From assembly GCF_001542875.1 (NCBI RefSeq), contig NZ_LMAF01000001.1, positions 868,001 to 932,000 on the forward strand: a DNA stretch of 64,000 nt, given 5' to 3'. Positions 10,398-18,185 of the stretch are shown here, in pieces; within the stretch, counting starts at the first letter, position 1, and the number at the start of each line of letters is the position of its first letter. The DNA comes from Erythrobacter sp. YT30 (GTDB lineage Bacteria; Pseudomonadota; Alphaproteobacteria; Sphingomonadales; Sphingomonadaceae). The position numbers and the translations under genes are program-made. The notes beneath the pieces are model-generated. The model was not told where the DNA came from and made no database searches. It saw nothing but the letters and a program-made list of their open reading frames with translations.

Positions 10398-10868
10398 TTA
10401 CCAACGATAGTGCGAGAACGCGCGGTTCGCATCGGCCATCCGGTGCGTGTCCTCGCGCTTCTTCACAGCGTTGCCGCGATTGTTTGCTGCATCCATCAGT
10501 TCACCCGAGAGACGCGCGCTCATCGTAGTTTCAGGACGACCACGCGCGGCCGAGATCAACCAGCGAATGGCAAGCGCCTGAGCGCGGTCAGGGCGAACCT
10601 CAACCGGCACCTGATACGTAGCACCACCCACACGGCGGCTGCGCACTTCAACCTGCGGCTTCACATTGTTCAATGCATCGTGAAACAGCTGCACCGGATC
10701 GGCTTTCGCCTTGGTCTCGACTGTATCGAGCGCTGAGTACACAATTCCTTCAGCAACGGCCTTCTTACCGTCCAGCATCAGGTTGTTCATGAATTTCGAC
10801 AGCACCTGATCTCCAAACTTGGGATCAGGCAAGATTTCCCGCTTAGGCGGCTGACGACGACGTGACAT
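10398..10868 (-). CDS. rpsG: 30S ribosomal protein S7
   Basis: S7 starts assembly of the 30S head and, in E. coli, represses the str operon by binding the rpsL-rpsG intercistronic RNA. The 156 residues start [20 protein letters not shown] and end [27 protein letters not shown] is the central signature. A strong stem-loop lies in the spacer upstream. Confidence 0.97.
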   Translation of the reverse strand: MSRRRQPPKREILPDPKFGDQVLSKFMNNLMLDGKKAVAEGIVYSALDTVETKAKADPVQLFHDALNNVKPQVEVRSRRVGGATYQVPVEVRPDRAQALAIRWLISAARGRPETTMSARLSGELMDAANNRGNAVKKREDTHRMADANRAFSHYRW

Positions 10869-10924
10869 GTTTTCTTACTCCTTCGGAGAGCCGCTCGCAT
10901 CCGCGAGCGTCTTGCGGCACCGGC

Positions 10925-10983
10925 CCTCTCCCCCGCCCTTCCACCCGGAAATTATCCCTATGGATGGAAGCACGGGGGAGAGG
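10925..10983 (-). promoter_or_regulatory. Large rpsL-rpsG intercistronic stem-loop
   Basis: An 11-pair perfect outer stem (CCTCTCCCCCG with CGGGGGAGAGG) encloses a second six-pair stem (CTTCCA with TGGAAG). It starts 19 bases after the rpsL stop and no T-tract follows on the minus strand, so it is not an intrinsic terminator. In E. coli this spacer is the S7 target for feedback; the same role here is an inference from position. Confidence 0.5.
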
Positions 10984-11001
10984 ACCGCCGCCGCGTCTCA
11001 A

Positions 11002-11373
11002 TTATTTAGGCCGTTTCGCCCCATACTTAGACCGGCTCTGCTTGCGGTCCTTCACCCCTTGCGTGTCGAGCACGCCGCGCAGCACGTGATAGCGCACGCC
11101 GGGAAGGTCGCGCACACGGCCGCCGCGGATCAGGACAACCGAGTGCTCTTGCAGGTTGTGCCCTTCGCCAGGGATGTAGGAGATGACTTCGCGCTGGTTC
11201 GTCAGGCGCACCTTGGCAACCTTGCGCAGCGCCGAGTTCGGCTTCTTCGGCGTCGTTGTGTAGACGCGCGTGCAAACACCGCGCTTCTGCGGGTTCTGCT
11301 CCATTGCAGGGACCTTGGATTTGGCCTTCTGCGGAGTGCGGCCCTTGCGGACCAGCTGGTTGATCGTTGGCAT
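11002..11373 (-). CDS. rpsL: 30S ribosomal protein S12 (Arg at residue 88)
   Basis: S12 controls decoding accuracy at the A-site. The 123 residues start [20 protein letters not shown] and end KYGAKRPK. The decoding loop [12 protein letters not shown] keeps Lys43. At residue 88, in [10 protein letters not shown], the codon is CGC (Arg) where E. coli has Lys (position 87 without the initiator Met). Lys-to-Arg at this site is a classical streptomycin-resistance change in other bacteria, so the ribosome may be naturally tolerant. It is the first gene of the str operon. Confidence 0.97.
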   Translation of the reverse strand: MPTINQLVRKGRTPQKAKSKVPAMEQNPQKRGVCTRVYTTTPKKPNSALRKVAKVRLTNQREVISYIPGEGHNLQEHSVVLIRGGRVRDLPGVRYHVLRGVLDTQGVKDRKQSRSKYGAKRPK

Positions 11374-11849
11374 ATTATCTCACTTCGTTCGTTGCGCGCC
11401 CCTTCCGAGCGCAAAACCGGTTCCCACTTTTGCTGAAGGGAGCGCGGCGCTTGCCAATTCCCTTGCGCATTCGGCAAAAACCGAAATCTCGTATTCAAAT
11501 GCGCGGTAAGAGAGCAAACAAGCCCCGAACCGCACTGGCACTTTCATGAAGATGGAATGGATCAAAGTCCGCGCTTAAACCGTCATCCCGGCAAAGGCCG
11601 AAAAGCGGCAAGACCAAAACGCCGCACTCTAATGCGGCCGCCTCGCCAATAAGCGCGAGCTGAAAACACTCCACCCAGACGAAACCGCCGGATTACTCTG
11701 CCGACCGTTTACCACGGAGGTAACTTAGGCCGCCATTGTTTAGCTCTATGTTTCGAGGGGTGATCCTGCCGCAAAGGCGAGGCCACTCCTCAAGTGGGGT
11801 GCCCGTTAGAGAGGTTTTGGTGGGGGGTCAAGGGGAACTGAGGGGACCC
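11374..11849. other. 476-base intergenic region upstream of rpsL
   Basis: This stretch must hold the str-operon promoter, but I find no match good enough to assign on the minus strand. It contains a palindromic repeat near its left end (separate entry), a small TTCGG/CCGAA hairpin around 11470 and GC-rich runs between 11700 and 11840. The right part, behind the winged-helix gene, has no T-tract terminator. No open frame here is convincing. Confidence 0.6.
11411..11433. repeat. Palindromic GCAAAA...TTTTGC element
   Basis: A 23-base imperfect palindrome with arms GCAAAA and TTTTGC flanks the core CCGGTTCCCAC. On the other strand it contains AAAAGTGGGAACCGG, a word I associate with abundant intergenic repeats in Rhizobiales genomes. 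Only this copy was noticed in the window, so calling it a dispersed repeat is an inference. Confidence 0.35.
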
Positions 11850-12395
11850 TTACGCCCAGCGTTGCAGATAAGCCTTCATGTTGTCGATCCCTTTCGGGGT
11901 GATAACGATGAATCCTCTCCGCCGATCTATCGGATCGCTTCGTTTCTCAGCCAGACCTTTCTCGATGAGAATCGTTATCCATCGATAGGCCGTTGTGGCC
12001 GGAACGTTTGCGGCACTCACCACCTCCTTAATTATCGGGACCCGGTGATCTGCGTTAGCTGAAAACAGATAAAGCAAGATATCCCATGCAGGATCAGCGA
12101 ATATTCCGGGTTCGAAGAATTCAGCTCTCTTTTCACGAGCTTTAAGCCAGTTTGAAAAAAAATCTGGATCAGAAATCCTCGCACCATTCACAGATTTATT
12201 GAAAGTGGAAGACTTTCTCTCAATATTATAACCATCTCTTTCTTTTATCGAAATTTCATCTGAATCAGGATCCCCCAAATCCTGGCTGTGTTCTGAAATT
12301 CTCACAGCAGTTCTCATCTTACGAATGAGGTATTCGGCCTGCATAAGGTCAAATTCGATACTTCTTTCATTACCCTTTTTCATTTTGCGCCCCAA
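11850..12395 (-). CDS. Winged-helix (MarR-like) DNA-binding protein
   Basis: A 181-residue protein with a charged N-terminal half of unknown function and a C-terminal winged helix from about residue 95 (FADPAWDILLYLFSANADH, then VPATTAYRWITILIEKGLAEK with the wing RRGFIVITPKG). Similar winged-helix proteins occur in Sphingomonadales without assigned function. It is divergent from the LuxR-type gene across 153 bases of A+T-rich DNA containing a dyad. An internal ATG four codons in is an alternative start. The base composition is clearly more A+T-rich than that of neighbouring genes, which suggests acquisition. It probably regulates itself, the luxR gene, or both. Confidence 0.75.
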   Translation of the reverse strand: MGRKMKKGNERSIEFDLMQAEYLIRKMRTAVRISEHSQDLGDPDSDEISIKERDGYNIERKSSTFNKSVNGARISDPDFFSNWLKAREKRAEFFEPGIFADPAWDILLYLFSANADHRVPIIKEVVSAANVPATTAYRWITILIEKGLAEKRSDPIDRRRGFIVITPKGIDNMKAYLQRWA

Positions 12396-12447
12396 AATGG
12401 ATTAACCATGATCCCATAACGGACATAACTTCAGAAACGCATTAGTA

Positions 12448-12501
12448 TTGTCACCTAACCAGTCTACGTAGAATTACTTTGTCCCCCAATTCAGTGACAA
12501 A
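12448..12501. promoter_or_regulatory. Dyad with repeated TTGTC-type half-sites between the regulators
   Basis: TTTGTC (12478-12483) and GACAAA (12496-12501) form an inverted repeat with a 12-base spacer. A further half-site TTGTCAC lies at 12448-12454, and the right arm reads GTGACAAA, its mirror. The sites sit in the divergent spacer where an operator for either regulator would be expected. No canonical lux-box of about 20 bases is evident. Confidence 0.35.
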
Positions 12502-12548
12502 ATTTGAAGATAAATATTAACACTTGTAAACAGAGAATTATGTAACTC

Positions 12549-13382
12549 TTGAACACACATGATCGTCTCCTCTCCAATCACCCCTTTGGAGAATTTAATC
12601 CCTTCCGACCTCGACAGTGTGTTAAGACTAATGCGAATTCTAGAGAGATGATCGCATATCGGGGCAATGCCTTGCAGAGAGCACTGGAAGAAATTGAAAG
12701 GCTGGATGATCCCGGCGAGATTTACAGACTGGCGTTTGCGAAATGCCGTGACTTAGGAGTTATTAGGCAAAGCGCCCATTTAACCCCACGATCAAGACTG
12801 CCAAACGCCGTGAGCGTTGCGGTTTGCAGCGATGGTTATTCGGACGACTGGGTCGAATTGTATGAAAATGCGGATTTTAGGGCAAAAGATCCCATTCCTG
12901 CGAGAACCATCGCGCATGGTTCGATGCTAAAATGGTCTGACGCAATGAAATTGCAAAAGAATTCAGCCGCGCACGAAGAATACTTCGTAGCCATGAAAGA
13001 CTTTGGACTGATCCACGGTTGTGGGATTCCGCTTTATGGTCCTGATGGAAGGGAAACCTACGCTTCATTCGATTTTGGCAAGCCCATCGAAGACATTAAG
13101 CCAATGACGGTTGGCACTGTGCGAGCCATTGCGCAATGCGCGTTTCAGAGAATATCTATCTTACTAAAGCAAACTCAAACCTTGCCGAAGCTATCGAAGC
13201 GAGAAGGCGACGTATTAAAATGGATTGCCCAAGGTAAATCGGTAAGCTCGATAGCGGTGATCCTCGACCTGTCACCTGAAAGCGTAAAGACTTATGTCAG
13301 ACGACTCTACACAAAAATGGAGGTCTCAGATCGGGCAGGCTTAGTGCTCAAGGCGAACCGGTCAGGAATCCTTCGCTGGTAG
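12549..13382 (+). CDS. LuxR-family regulator with autoinducer-binding domain (solo)
   Basis: An N-terminal autoinducer-binding domain is followed by a GerE-type HTH. From the TTG start, acyl-homoserine-lactone-pocket positions are all present: Trp101, Tyr105, Asp114-Pro115 and Trp129, in the right spacing (WVELYENADFRAKDP). The HTH runs from about residue 214 with the invariant Glu219, Leu223 and Gly229 (LSKREGDVLKWIAQGKS). No luxI-type synthase is in the window, so it is a solo receptor or its synthase is elsewhere. The start is uncertain: TTG at 12549 gives 277 residues; ATG at 12648 gives 244, the usual family length, but its purine run abuts the ATG. The A+T-rich composition matches the divergent winged-helix gene. 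Confidence 0.88.
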   Translation: MNTHDRLLSNHPFGEFNPFRPRQCVKTNANSREMIAYRGNALQRALEEIERLDDPGEIYRLAFAKCRDLGVIRQSAHLTPRSRLPNAVSVAVCSDGYSDDWVELYENADFRAKDPIPARTIAHGSMLKWSDAMKLQKNSAAHEEYFVAMKDFGLIHGCGIPLYGPDGRETYASFDFGKPIEDIKPMTVGTVRAIAQCAFQRISILLKQTQTLPKLSKREGDVLKWIAQGKSVSSIAVILDLSPESVKTYVRRLYTKMEVSDRAGLVLKANRSGILRW

Positions 13383-13547
13383 ACAAGAACCTGCTGACCT
13401 ACTGCCCCCTATCGCCAACTTGACGCCGGGCGCGTCTGGATGCTCACCGAACCCGATCATCAAATGCTCGCTCCGCAAGAGGCAAATGCGCGGCTGTTCG
13501 AGTAATTGCGACGGGGGTGATGCGGTGAACTCCCCTCCCGCAAGCCG

Positions 13548-14264
13548 ATGAAGTATATTCATTTTCCTACTCGCCAAAAACCTGCTCCAAGCTTGTGGAT
13601 GAGTAGCAATCTCCCCGTCCCCACTCGCAAACTCCCCAAGCAAGCCACCAGCCGTGTCGCATTCGTGCGCGATCCTCTGGAGGACGATGATCCGCTGCTT
13701 GCCTTTGAGCCCTATATGCATGCGCGTCCGCGCTCGAACTCGATTACGCCTGATCTCCAGCGCACCTTTATCGCGCATCTCGCGGCAACAGGCATCGTCA
13801 CCAGTGCGGCGCGCAAGATTGGGCGATCCATGGAGGCTTTGTACAACCTCAAGCAAAAACCGGGGGCGGAAGGGTTCAAGCGGGCGTGGGACCGGGCCGT
13901 GCAGATGGGGGTGGAGCGGCTGGAAGATACAGCCTTGGCGCGCGCCATCGAGGGATCGGAGCGCAAGGTCTACCGCGATGGCGAGCTGGTGGGGACCGAG
14001 CGTTTTCACAACGAGGCGCTGGTGATGTTCTTCCTGCGCAACCGCCTCGCCGATCGCTACTCACCGCAGGCGCATATCGCTCCGGGGCATCCGGTGTATG
14101 AGCGGATCCGGCGCGAGATCGAAGAGGAGCGGCGGCGCGAGGCCAACGATCCCAAGGTAATTCAGGCGGTGCGCGACAGCATCGACCGCAAGATCGAGGC
14201 ATTGCGGCTGAAGGTTGAGCGGGAGAAACGAGAGGCGGAGGAAAAAGAAGCGAAAGGCTTCTAG
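13548..14264 (+). CDS. Hypothetical protein with HTH-like segment and charged helical tail
   Basis: The 238 residues have a disordered N-terminus, then RTFIAHLAATGIVTSAARKIG followed by EALYNLKQKPGAEGFKRAWD (about residues 70-120). This resembles the HTH of small terminase-like or resolvase-like proteins found as hypotheticals in sphingomonads. The C-terminal 60 residues are almost entirely charged (RREIEEERRREANDP, KVEREKREAEEKEAKGF), probably a long helix. ATG at 13599 (MSSNLPVPTRK) is a possible later start. The antisense frame of 215 codons at 13362-14009 has no family features. Function unknown. Confidence 0.7.
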   Translation: MKYIHFPTRQKPAPSLWMSSNLPVPTRKLPKQATSRVAFVRDPLEDDDPLLAFEPYMHARPRSNSITPDLQRTFIAHLAATGIVTSAARKIGRSMEALYNLKQKPGAEGFKRAWDRAVQMGVERLEDTALARAIEGSERKVYRDGELVGTERFHNEALVMFFLRNRLADRYSPQAHIAPGHPVYERIRREIEEERRREANDPKVIQAVRDSIDRKIEALRLKVEREKREAEEKEAKGF

Positions 14265-14268
14265 ACGG

Positions 14269-14787
14269 CTAGGCTTCCGAAGGCCGCAACTTGCCATAGA
14301 AATACATGTCGCACACGCCGATATGCGTTTCCTCATGGTGCTTGATATGAGCATCGCACGTAAATCCCAGCTTCTCGATCAGCCGGAGCGAGGCGGTGTT
14401 GCGGGTGTCAATCTCAGCAGTCAGTTTTCGCGCGCCTGTTGACCACAGATGCGCGATCAAGGCCTCCATGCACTCGCGTGCGATGCCCTCACCCTGGCGG
14501 TCCTTGCACACGATATAGCCGATCTCTAACACCCCATCGGCAGGGCCGGGAACAGCGACAAATCGCCCCGCGACCTCTCCCGCTTCATCGATCGCGATCC
14601 AGCTGAGCCCTGGCCATTCCGGGTCGGCGAGCCAGTCCCACAATTGCTGCTCGCTTTCGAACGGAGGGTGCGAGAGATACCGGCATTGCGCTTCATCACC
14701 GAGCGTCGGAAAAAGCGCCGCCTCATCCCCGTGCTGCAAAGGGCGCATTTTAAAGCGGAGTGTTGTCAGAACTTCGATGTCAGCCAT
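14269..14787 (-). CDS. GNAT-family N-acetyltransferase (RimJ/RimL type)
   Basis: The 172 residues show the GNAT fold of the RimJ/RimL subgroup: TLRFKMRPLQHGDEAALFP at the start, LEIGYIVCKDRQGEGIARE with the acetyl-CoA pyrophosphate loop (RQGEGIA) around residue 100, and NTASLRLIEKLGF near the C-terminus. The acceptor (protein N-terminus, amino acid or small molecule) cannot be deduced. It overlaps the upstream LysR gene by eight bases, so the two are probably cotranscribed. Confidence 0.85.
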   Translation of the reverse strand: MADIEVLTTLRFKMRPLQHGDEAALFPTLGDEAQCRYLSHPPFESEQQLWDWLADPEWPGLSWIAIDEAGEVAGRFVAVPGPADGVLEIGYIVCKDRQGEGIARECMEALIAHLWSTGARKLTAEIDTRNTASLRLIEKLGFTCDAHIKHHEETHIGVCDMYFYGKLRPSEA

Positions 14788-15571
14788 CAGTCAAAAATGC
14801 GACCAGTGCTTTCACCTTCTTGCTGCGCCATTGCGGCGTGGGTGCGACTAGCCAATAGGCGCGGCGGCTTTCCTCCGGCCCTTCAAGCGCTGTAAGAGCG
14901 CCGCTTTCCAGTGCCTTTTCTACCAGTGGTAGAGGCAGCACCGTCTTGCCCATCCCTGCCAACGCAGATGAAAGCGCTTGCCCCGCAGATCCAGCCTTGA
15001 TGCACGGTTTGACACCTTCAGGAAGCGAGGCGCCGGGCCAGTCAATCCACGCATCGCGCGCTTTTGGAGCGACGACAGTCACGCGTTCAGCAGGCGCCAA
15101 TTGCACGCCTTCAAGATCGCCTGGCCCATCGACCAGCCGGATCGCAAGGTCGAGATTGGCCTCGGTAAAGTCGGCATTTTCATCGGCGACAAAGGAATAG
15201 AGCACGCCCGGCGTGTCCGCTTGAAAGACAGCGAGACGCGGGCTCAGCCATTCGGCGTAAAATTCACGCGGGGCAGCGATGGTGTACCGGTCCGAGGCTT
15301 GACCTGCCTGCATGGCCTGCACGCTTTCTTCGAACCGCAAAAACCCTTCGCGTAAAGGATCAAGGCCCGCCTCCCCCTCAGGCGTCAGCTCCAATCCTTT
15401 CGATGTGCGGCGGAAAAGGACCACGCCCAGATGATCTTCCAGCGCGCGGATTTGCTGGCCGACGGCCGCAGGCGTTACTGCAAGCTCATCAGCTGCGCGG
15501 GTGAAGGACAAATGCCGGGCGGCGGCATCATAGACACGCAGGGCGTTCAGCGGGAGATGGGTGCGCTTCAT
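14780..15571 (-). CDS. LysR-family transcriptional regulator (GcvA-like)
   Basis: The N-terminal HTH is LPLNALRVYDAAARHLSFTR, AADELAVTPAAVGQQIRALE, with the linker helix HLGVVLFRRTSKGLELT. This is the GcvA subgroup, which includes regulators of glycine cleavage and of beta-lactamase genes. The effector domain is short (263 residues in total, usual 295-310). It probably regulates the overlapping acetyltransferase gene or the divergent secreted-protein gene; the ligand is unknown. Confidence 0.88.
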   Translation of the reverse strand: MKRTHLPLNALRVYDAAARHLSFTRAADELAVTPAAVGQQIRALEDHLGVVLFRRTSKGLELTPEGEAGLDPLREGFLRFEESVQAMQAGQASDRYTIAAPREFYAEWLSPRLAVFQADTPGVLYSFVADENADFTEANLDLAIRLVDGPGDLEGVQLAPAERVTVVAPKARDAWIDWPGASLPEGVKPCIKAGSAGQALSSALAGMGKTVLPLPLVEKALESGALTALEGPEESRRAYWLVAPTPQWRSKKVKALVAFLTDG

Positions 15572-15736
15572 GGTGGTTCTGCGCCTAACCGCTCACCAAG
15601 GGCACCGCAACAATTGAAGACCCTCCCCCGGTGCGGCCCCAACATTGCCAGAGCGAGAACGCCGCGTTCAGCGCCCGTTTCTGGTTCAGGGCGAATAGTG
15701 GTATTAGGCATTCATTGGGGAAGAGGGGCAAGTCAG

Positions 15737-17506
15737 GTGGCACAACTCTTTTGGAATGGGCAGCGAAGGCTCTTTTGCGCGCTGACTTTCGCGCTGGTGA
15801 GCCTAAGCTTCGCCCCACTAGGAAGCCTGCTAATCGAAGCCCCTGCTTCCGCAGCCAAGGCCGCAAATTGCGGTAATCTCAACCAACGATCCTGTACCAT
15901 CGCCGATGCACGATATTACAAGATCGGCGCGTGCAAAAAGGGATTGGAGCCCACCACCTTTCTCGGCGGGAAATGCTCAAAGTCTCGCTCGAGCGTCATG
16001 AGGGACGCAGGCAATGCGATCAAGGCAAACAGCGGCGCGCTGGCGCAGGTAGCCGCAGCCTGGAGCCGATGTCTTACCCCTGGACAATTGATCAAGGCAG
16101 CGGGCAGCAGAGACAGTTTCTACGGCGCAATCTCGCAAAGCGAATGTCTCAGCCAAGTGCGAGCCGTCGCCAAGAACGCAGGGTATGGTCACGTGACCAT
16201 CGGCGTTTCGGCAAGCCTTGGCGTCGGCATTGGCGGTGATGTCGAAACGGGCTTTGCCTTTGACGTGGCCGGGCAAAATGCTCCGGTGTTCTACCAAACA
16301 CGCGGACTGACTTATTTCAGCTTTGGCGGCGGCAAAGCGATTGTTCTTGGGCTCGGCAAAGGTCCAGCAACAGTCAGCAATATTGCCGGGGATGAACTCA
16401 GCTCAAGCAGAACCTTCACTGCTCTGAAAGGAGGCGGCGCAGGCGCATCGTTCAGCTATCAGGGGCAGTTGCAAAGCGTGGCGGTGATCCTGACAGCAGG
16501 CGCAAAGGGCGAATGGGGATACAGCCGCACCAATACCGTCGCGCGCAGCACCTCGCGAAAAATGCCAGCAATCGCATCTGAGTCGCGTTCGGGTGGCTAC
16601 AACAATGGTTCGAGCGATAGCTACGACCCCGCCCCATATGTTGCGCCTTCCGAACGCTCGACCAAGCTGCGCCTCTGCAATGAGACCGACGAAGAGTTCA
16701 TTTATGCAGGATTTGGGTTCTGGGACGATGGATCGGCGATGGGTGAGACCGGCTGGTCCGCCAAAGGCTGGAAGAAAATCGGCAAAGGCCGCTGCCAGAC
16801 AACGACCATTCCCAACTACGCGACCGGAGAGGCGTATGGCGGCGATGTTTACCTTTTCGCCACGGCCAACGGAGCATGGTGGGGACGCGGCGCGGTGGCG
16901 ATGTGTGTCCTGTCGCCCGATGCGAATGCGCCGCTGAGAATGGCTAATGTGGATCGCGGTTGTGTCACTGATGATCCTGATCTTTTTGATACCGCGACAT
17001 ATGAAGTGCGCGACATTCCCTCATCGCAGCGGACCACATTTGCCTTTACTGGTGCGCCCGATTTTTCGCCAGCGCCTCAGCAAGCTTCTCTGCCGGCATA
17101 CTCGGCCACCTTATGTAATAAGACGCCTGCTCCAGTTCTCTATACTGGTCTCGGGATCGAGGGGCCTTCGAGAACCTATGCTCACGCATGGTTCGAAATC
17201 GCGCGCGGCGAATGCCGGACACTCGATCTCGCCAATTCAGATGGCACACCTATGGGATCGAAGATCTATGCCTTCGCAACGGATAGAAAGCGTGTTTGGG
17301 GCGGGACAAACCAGGTCTTTTGTCTGCGGGATCCGGCACAATTCGGAAGGCTTTCTGACACACAGACCAATCGCTGCGGTCAACCAAGTCAGTTTCGCGC
17401 CCCAACCCGGTTGCTGGGACAGTTGGACCTCAAGCCCAATCTTTCGATGGAATTCACAGGCGCATCAACCAACGCCTTCGTTCTGAACAGTGATAAAACT
17501 AACTGA
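15737..17506 (+). CDS. Secreted protein with two DUF1036-like domains
   Basis: I choose a GTG start because AGAGGGG lies eight bases before it and a clean signal peptide follows (LFCALTFALVSLSFAPLG ... APASAAKA); frames opening further upstream overlap the LysR gene. The 589-residue product has a Cys-containing N-terminal part, a Gly-rich middle region (GVSASLGVGIGGDVETGFAF, about residues 165-260), a Ser/Tyr linker and two related domains at about 310-395 and 455-535. Each starts with an LCN-T motif (LRLCNETDEEFIYAGFGFWD; ATLCNKTPAPVLYTGLGIEG) and has a G-x-C and a YxFA element, like DUF1036. Periplasmic or extracellular, function unknown. Confidence 0.75.
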   Translation: MAQLFWNGQRRLFCALTFALVSLSFAPLGSLLIEAPASAAKAANCGNLNQRSCTIADARYYKIGACKKGLEPTTFLGGKCSKSRSSVMRDAGNAIKANSGALAQVAAAWSRCLTPGQLIKAAGSRDSFYGAISQSECLSQVRAVAKNAGYGHVTIGVSASLGVGIGGDVETGFAFDVAGQNAPVFYQTRGLTYFSFGGGKAIVLGLGKGPATVSNIAGDELSSSRTFTALKGGGAGASFSYQGQLQSVAVILTAGAKGEWGYSRTNTVARSTSRKMPAIASESRSGGYNNGSSDSYDPAPYVAPSERSTKLRLCNETDEEFIYAGFGFWDDGSAMGETGWSAKGWKKIGKGRCQTTTIPNYATGEAYGGDVYLFATANGAWWGRGAVAMCVLSPDANAPLRMANVDRGCVTDDPDLFDTATYEVRDIPSSQRTTFAFTGAPDFSPAPQQASLPAYSATLCNKTPAPVLYTGLGIEGPSRTYAHAWFEIARGECRTLDLANSDGTPMGSKIYAFATDRKRVWGGTNQVFCLRDPAQFGRLSDTQTNRCGQPSQFRAPTRLLGQLDLKPNLSMEFTGASTNAFVLNSDKTN

Positions 17507-17514
17507 GCCGTAGC

Positions 17515-17922
17515 TTACGAGCGCCCGTCCGCCGTTTCAGGAGCGGCAAGCGGGAAGAACGGGATACGCACCTCAACCGGCGTGCCATCATTGCGCGAGA
17601 AGGTGTAGAACCCTTCCATTGAGCCGTGCGGTGTTGTAAGCGGGCAACCCGAAACGTAGTCGTGGCTTTCGCCGGGGGAAAGCAGCGGCTGTTCGCCAAC
17701 CACGCCTTCGCCATCAACATGGTTCACCATGCCGCGCGCATCAGTGATCCGCCAATGCCGCGTGCGCAATTGCAGCGGTTCGTGAGAGCCGTTTTCAATC
17801 CGTATATGATACACCCAAAACCATTTCCCCGCTTCCGGATGCGATTGCTCCGGCAGGAAATTCACCGCAACGCGTACGGTGACGCCCTCGGTAATGGCAG
17901 CGTGTTGAAACAGCTCTTTCAT
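17515..17922 (-). CDS. apaG: Co2+/Mg2+ efflux-associated protein ApaG
   Basis: ApaG is a small immunoglobulin-like (fibronectin type III fold) protein, linked genetically to Co2+ resistance and Mg2+ efflux in enterobacteria; its exact biochemical role is unsettled. The 135 residues contain the signatures FWVYHIRIENGSHEPLQLRT, RHWRITDARG and GSMEGFYTF. AGAGGTGT precedes the ATG. It is convergent with the secreted DUF1036-like gene with eight bases between the stops. Upstream, 263 bases without a gene hold a GGCCCGC/GCGGGCC hairpin near 18022-18040 without a T-tract. Confidence 0.93.
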   Translation of the reverse strand: MKELFQHAAITEGVTVRVAVNFLPEQSHPEAGKWFWVYHIRIENGSHEPLQLRTRHWRITDARGMVNHVDGEGVVGEQPLLSPGESHDYVSGCPLTTPHGSMEGFYTFSRNDGTPVEVRIPFFPLAAPETADGRS

Positions 17923-18185
17923 ACACCTCTCAGAGTAAGCATTATTGCACCAGCGACAAGTACACCAACGCGCTTAATCCCGGCTGTATCCCGCATAATT
18001 TTCATTTCGTGTTCGATGTAGAGGCCCGCGTCTGGCGGGCCAAGAAAAACAAGCTCCAACAATCAATGCATTAGCGAAGCGAAATCGCATCGTCGTGCGG
18101 AAATGAGATTGGTCCAGTTGCGCAGGCAGTGCAGGGTAGCGGTCGAAAACAGGGTCCGTCTTTGACGCGCTGTTTTTTCTCCCTT

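Noticed and set aside
11736-12062. 108-codon plus-strand frame before the LuxR gene
   Set aside because: Overlaps the winged-helix gene in antisense; no motif and no RBS.
13362-14009. 215-codon open frame on the minus strand
   Set aside because: Antisense to the 238-codon plus-strand frame, which has HTH-like wording and a coherent charged helix; the antisense product is low in recognisable structure.
13548-14264. Prophage terminase small subunit
   Set aside because: No portal, capsid, integrase or other phage gene in the window.
15431-15736. 102-codon N-terminal extension of the DUF1036-like protein
   Set aside because: Overlaps the LysR gene and places the signal peptide in the middle of the protein; a GTG with a good RBS gives a proper signal peptide.
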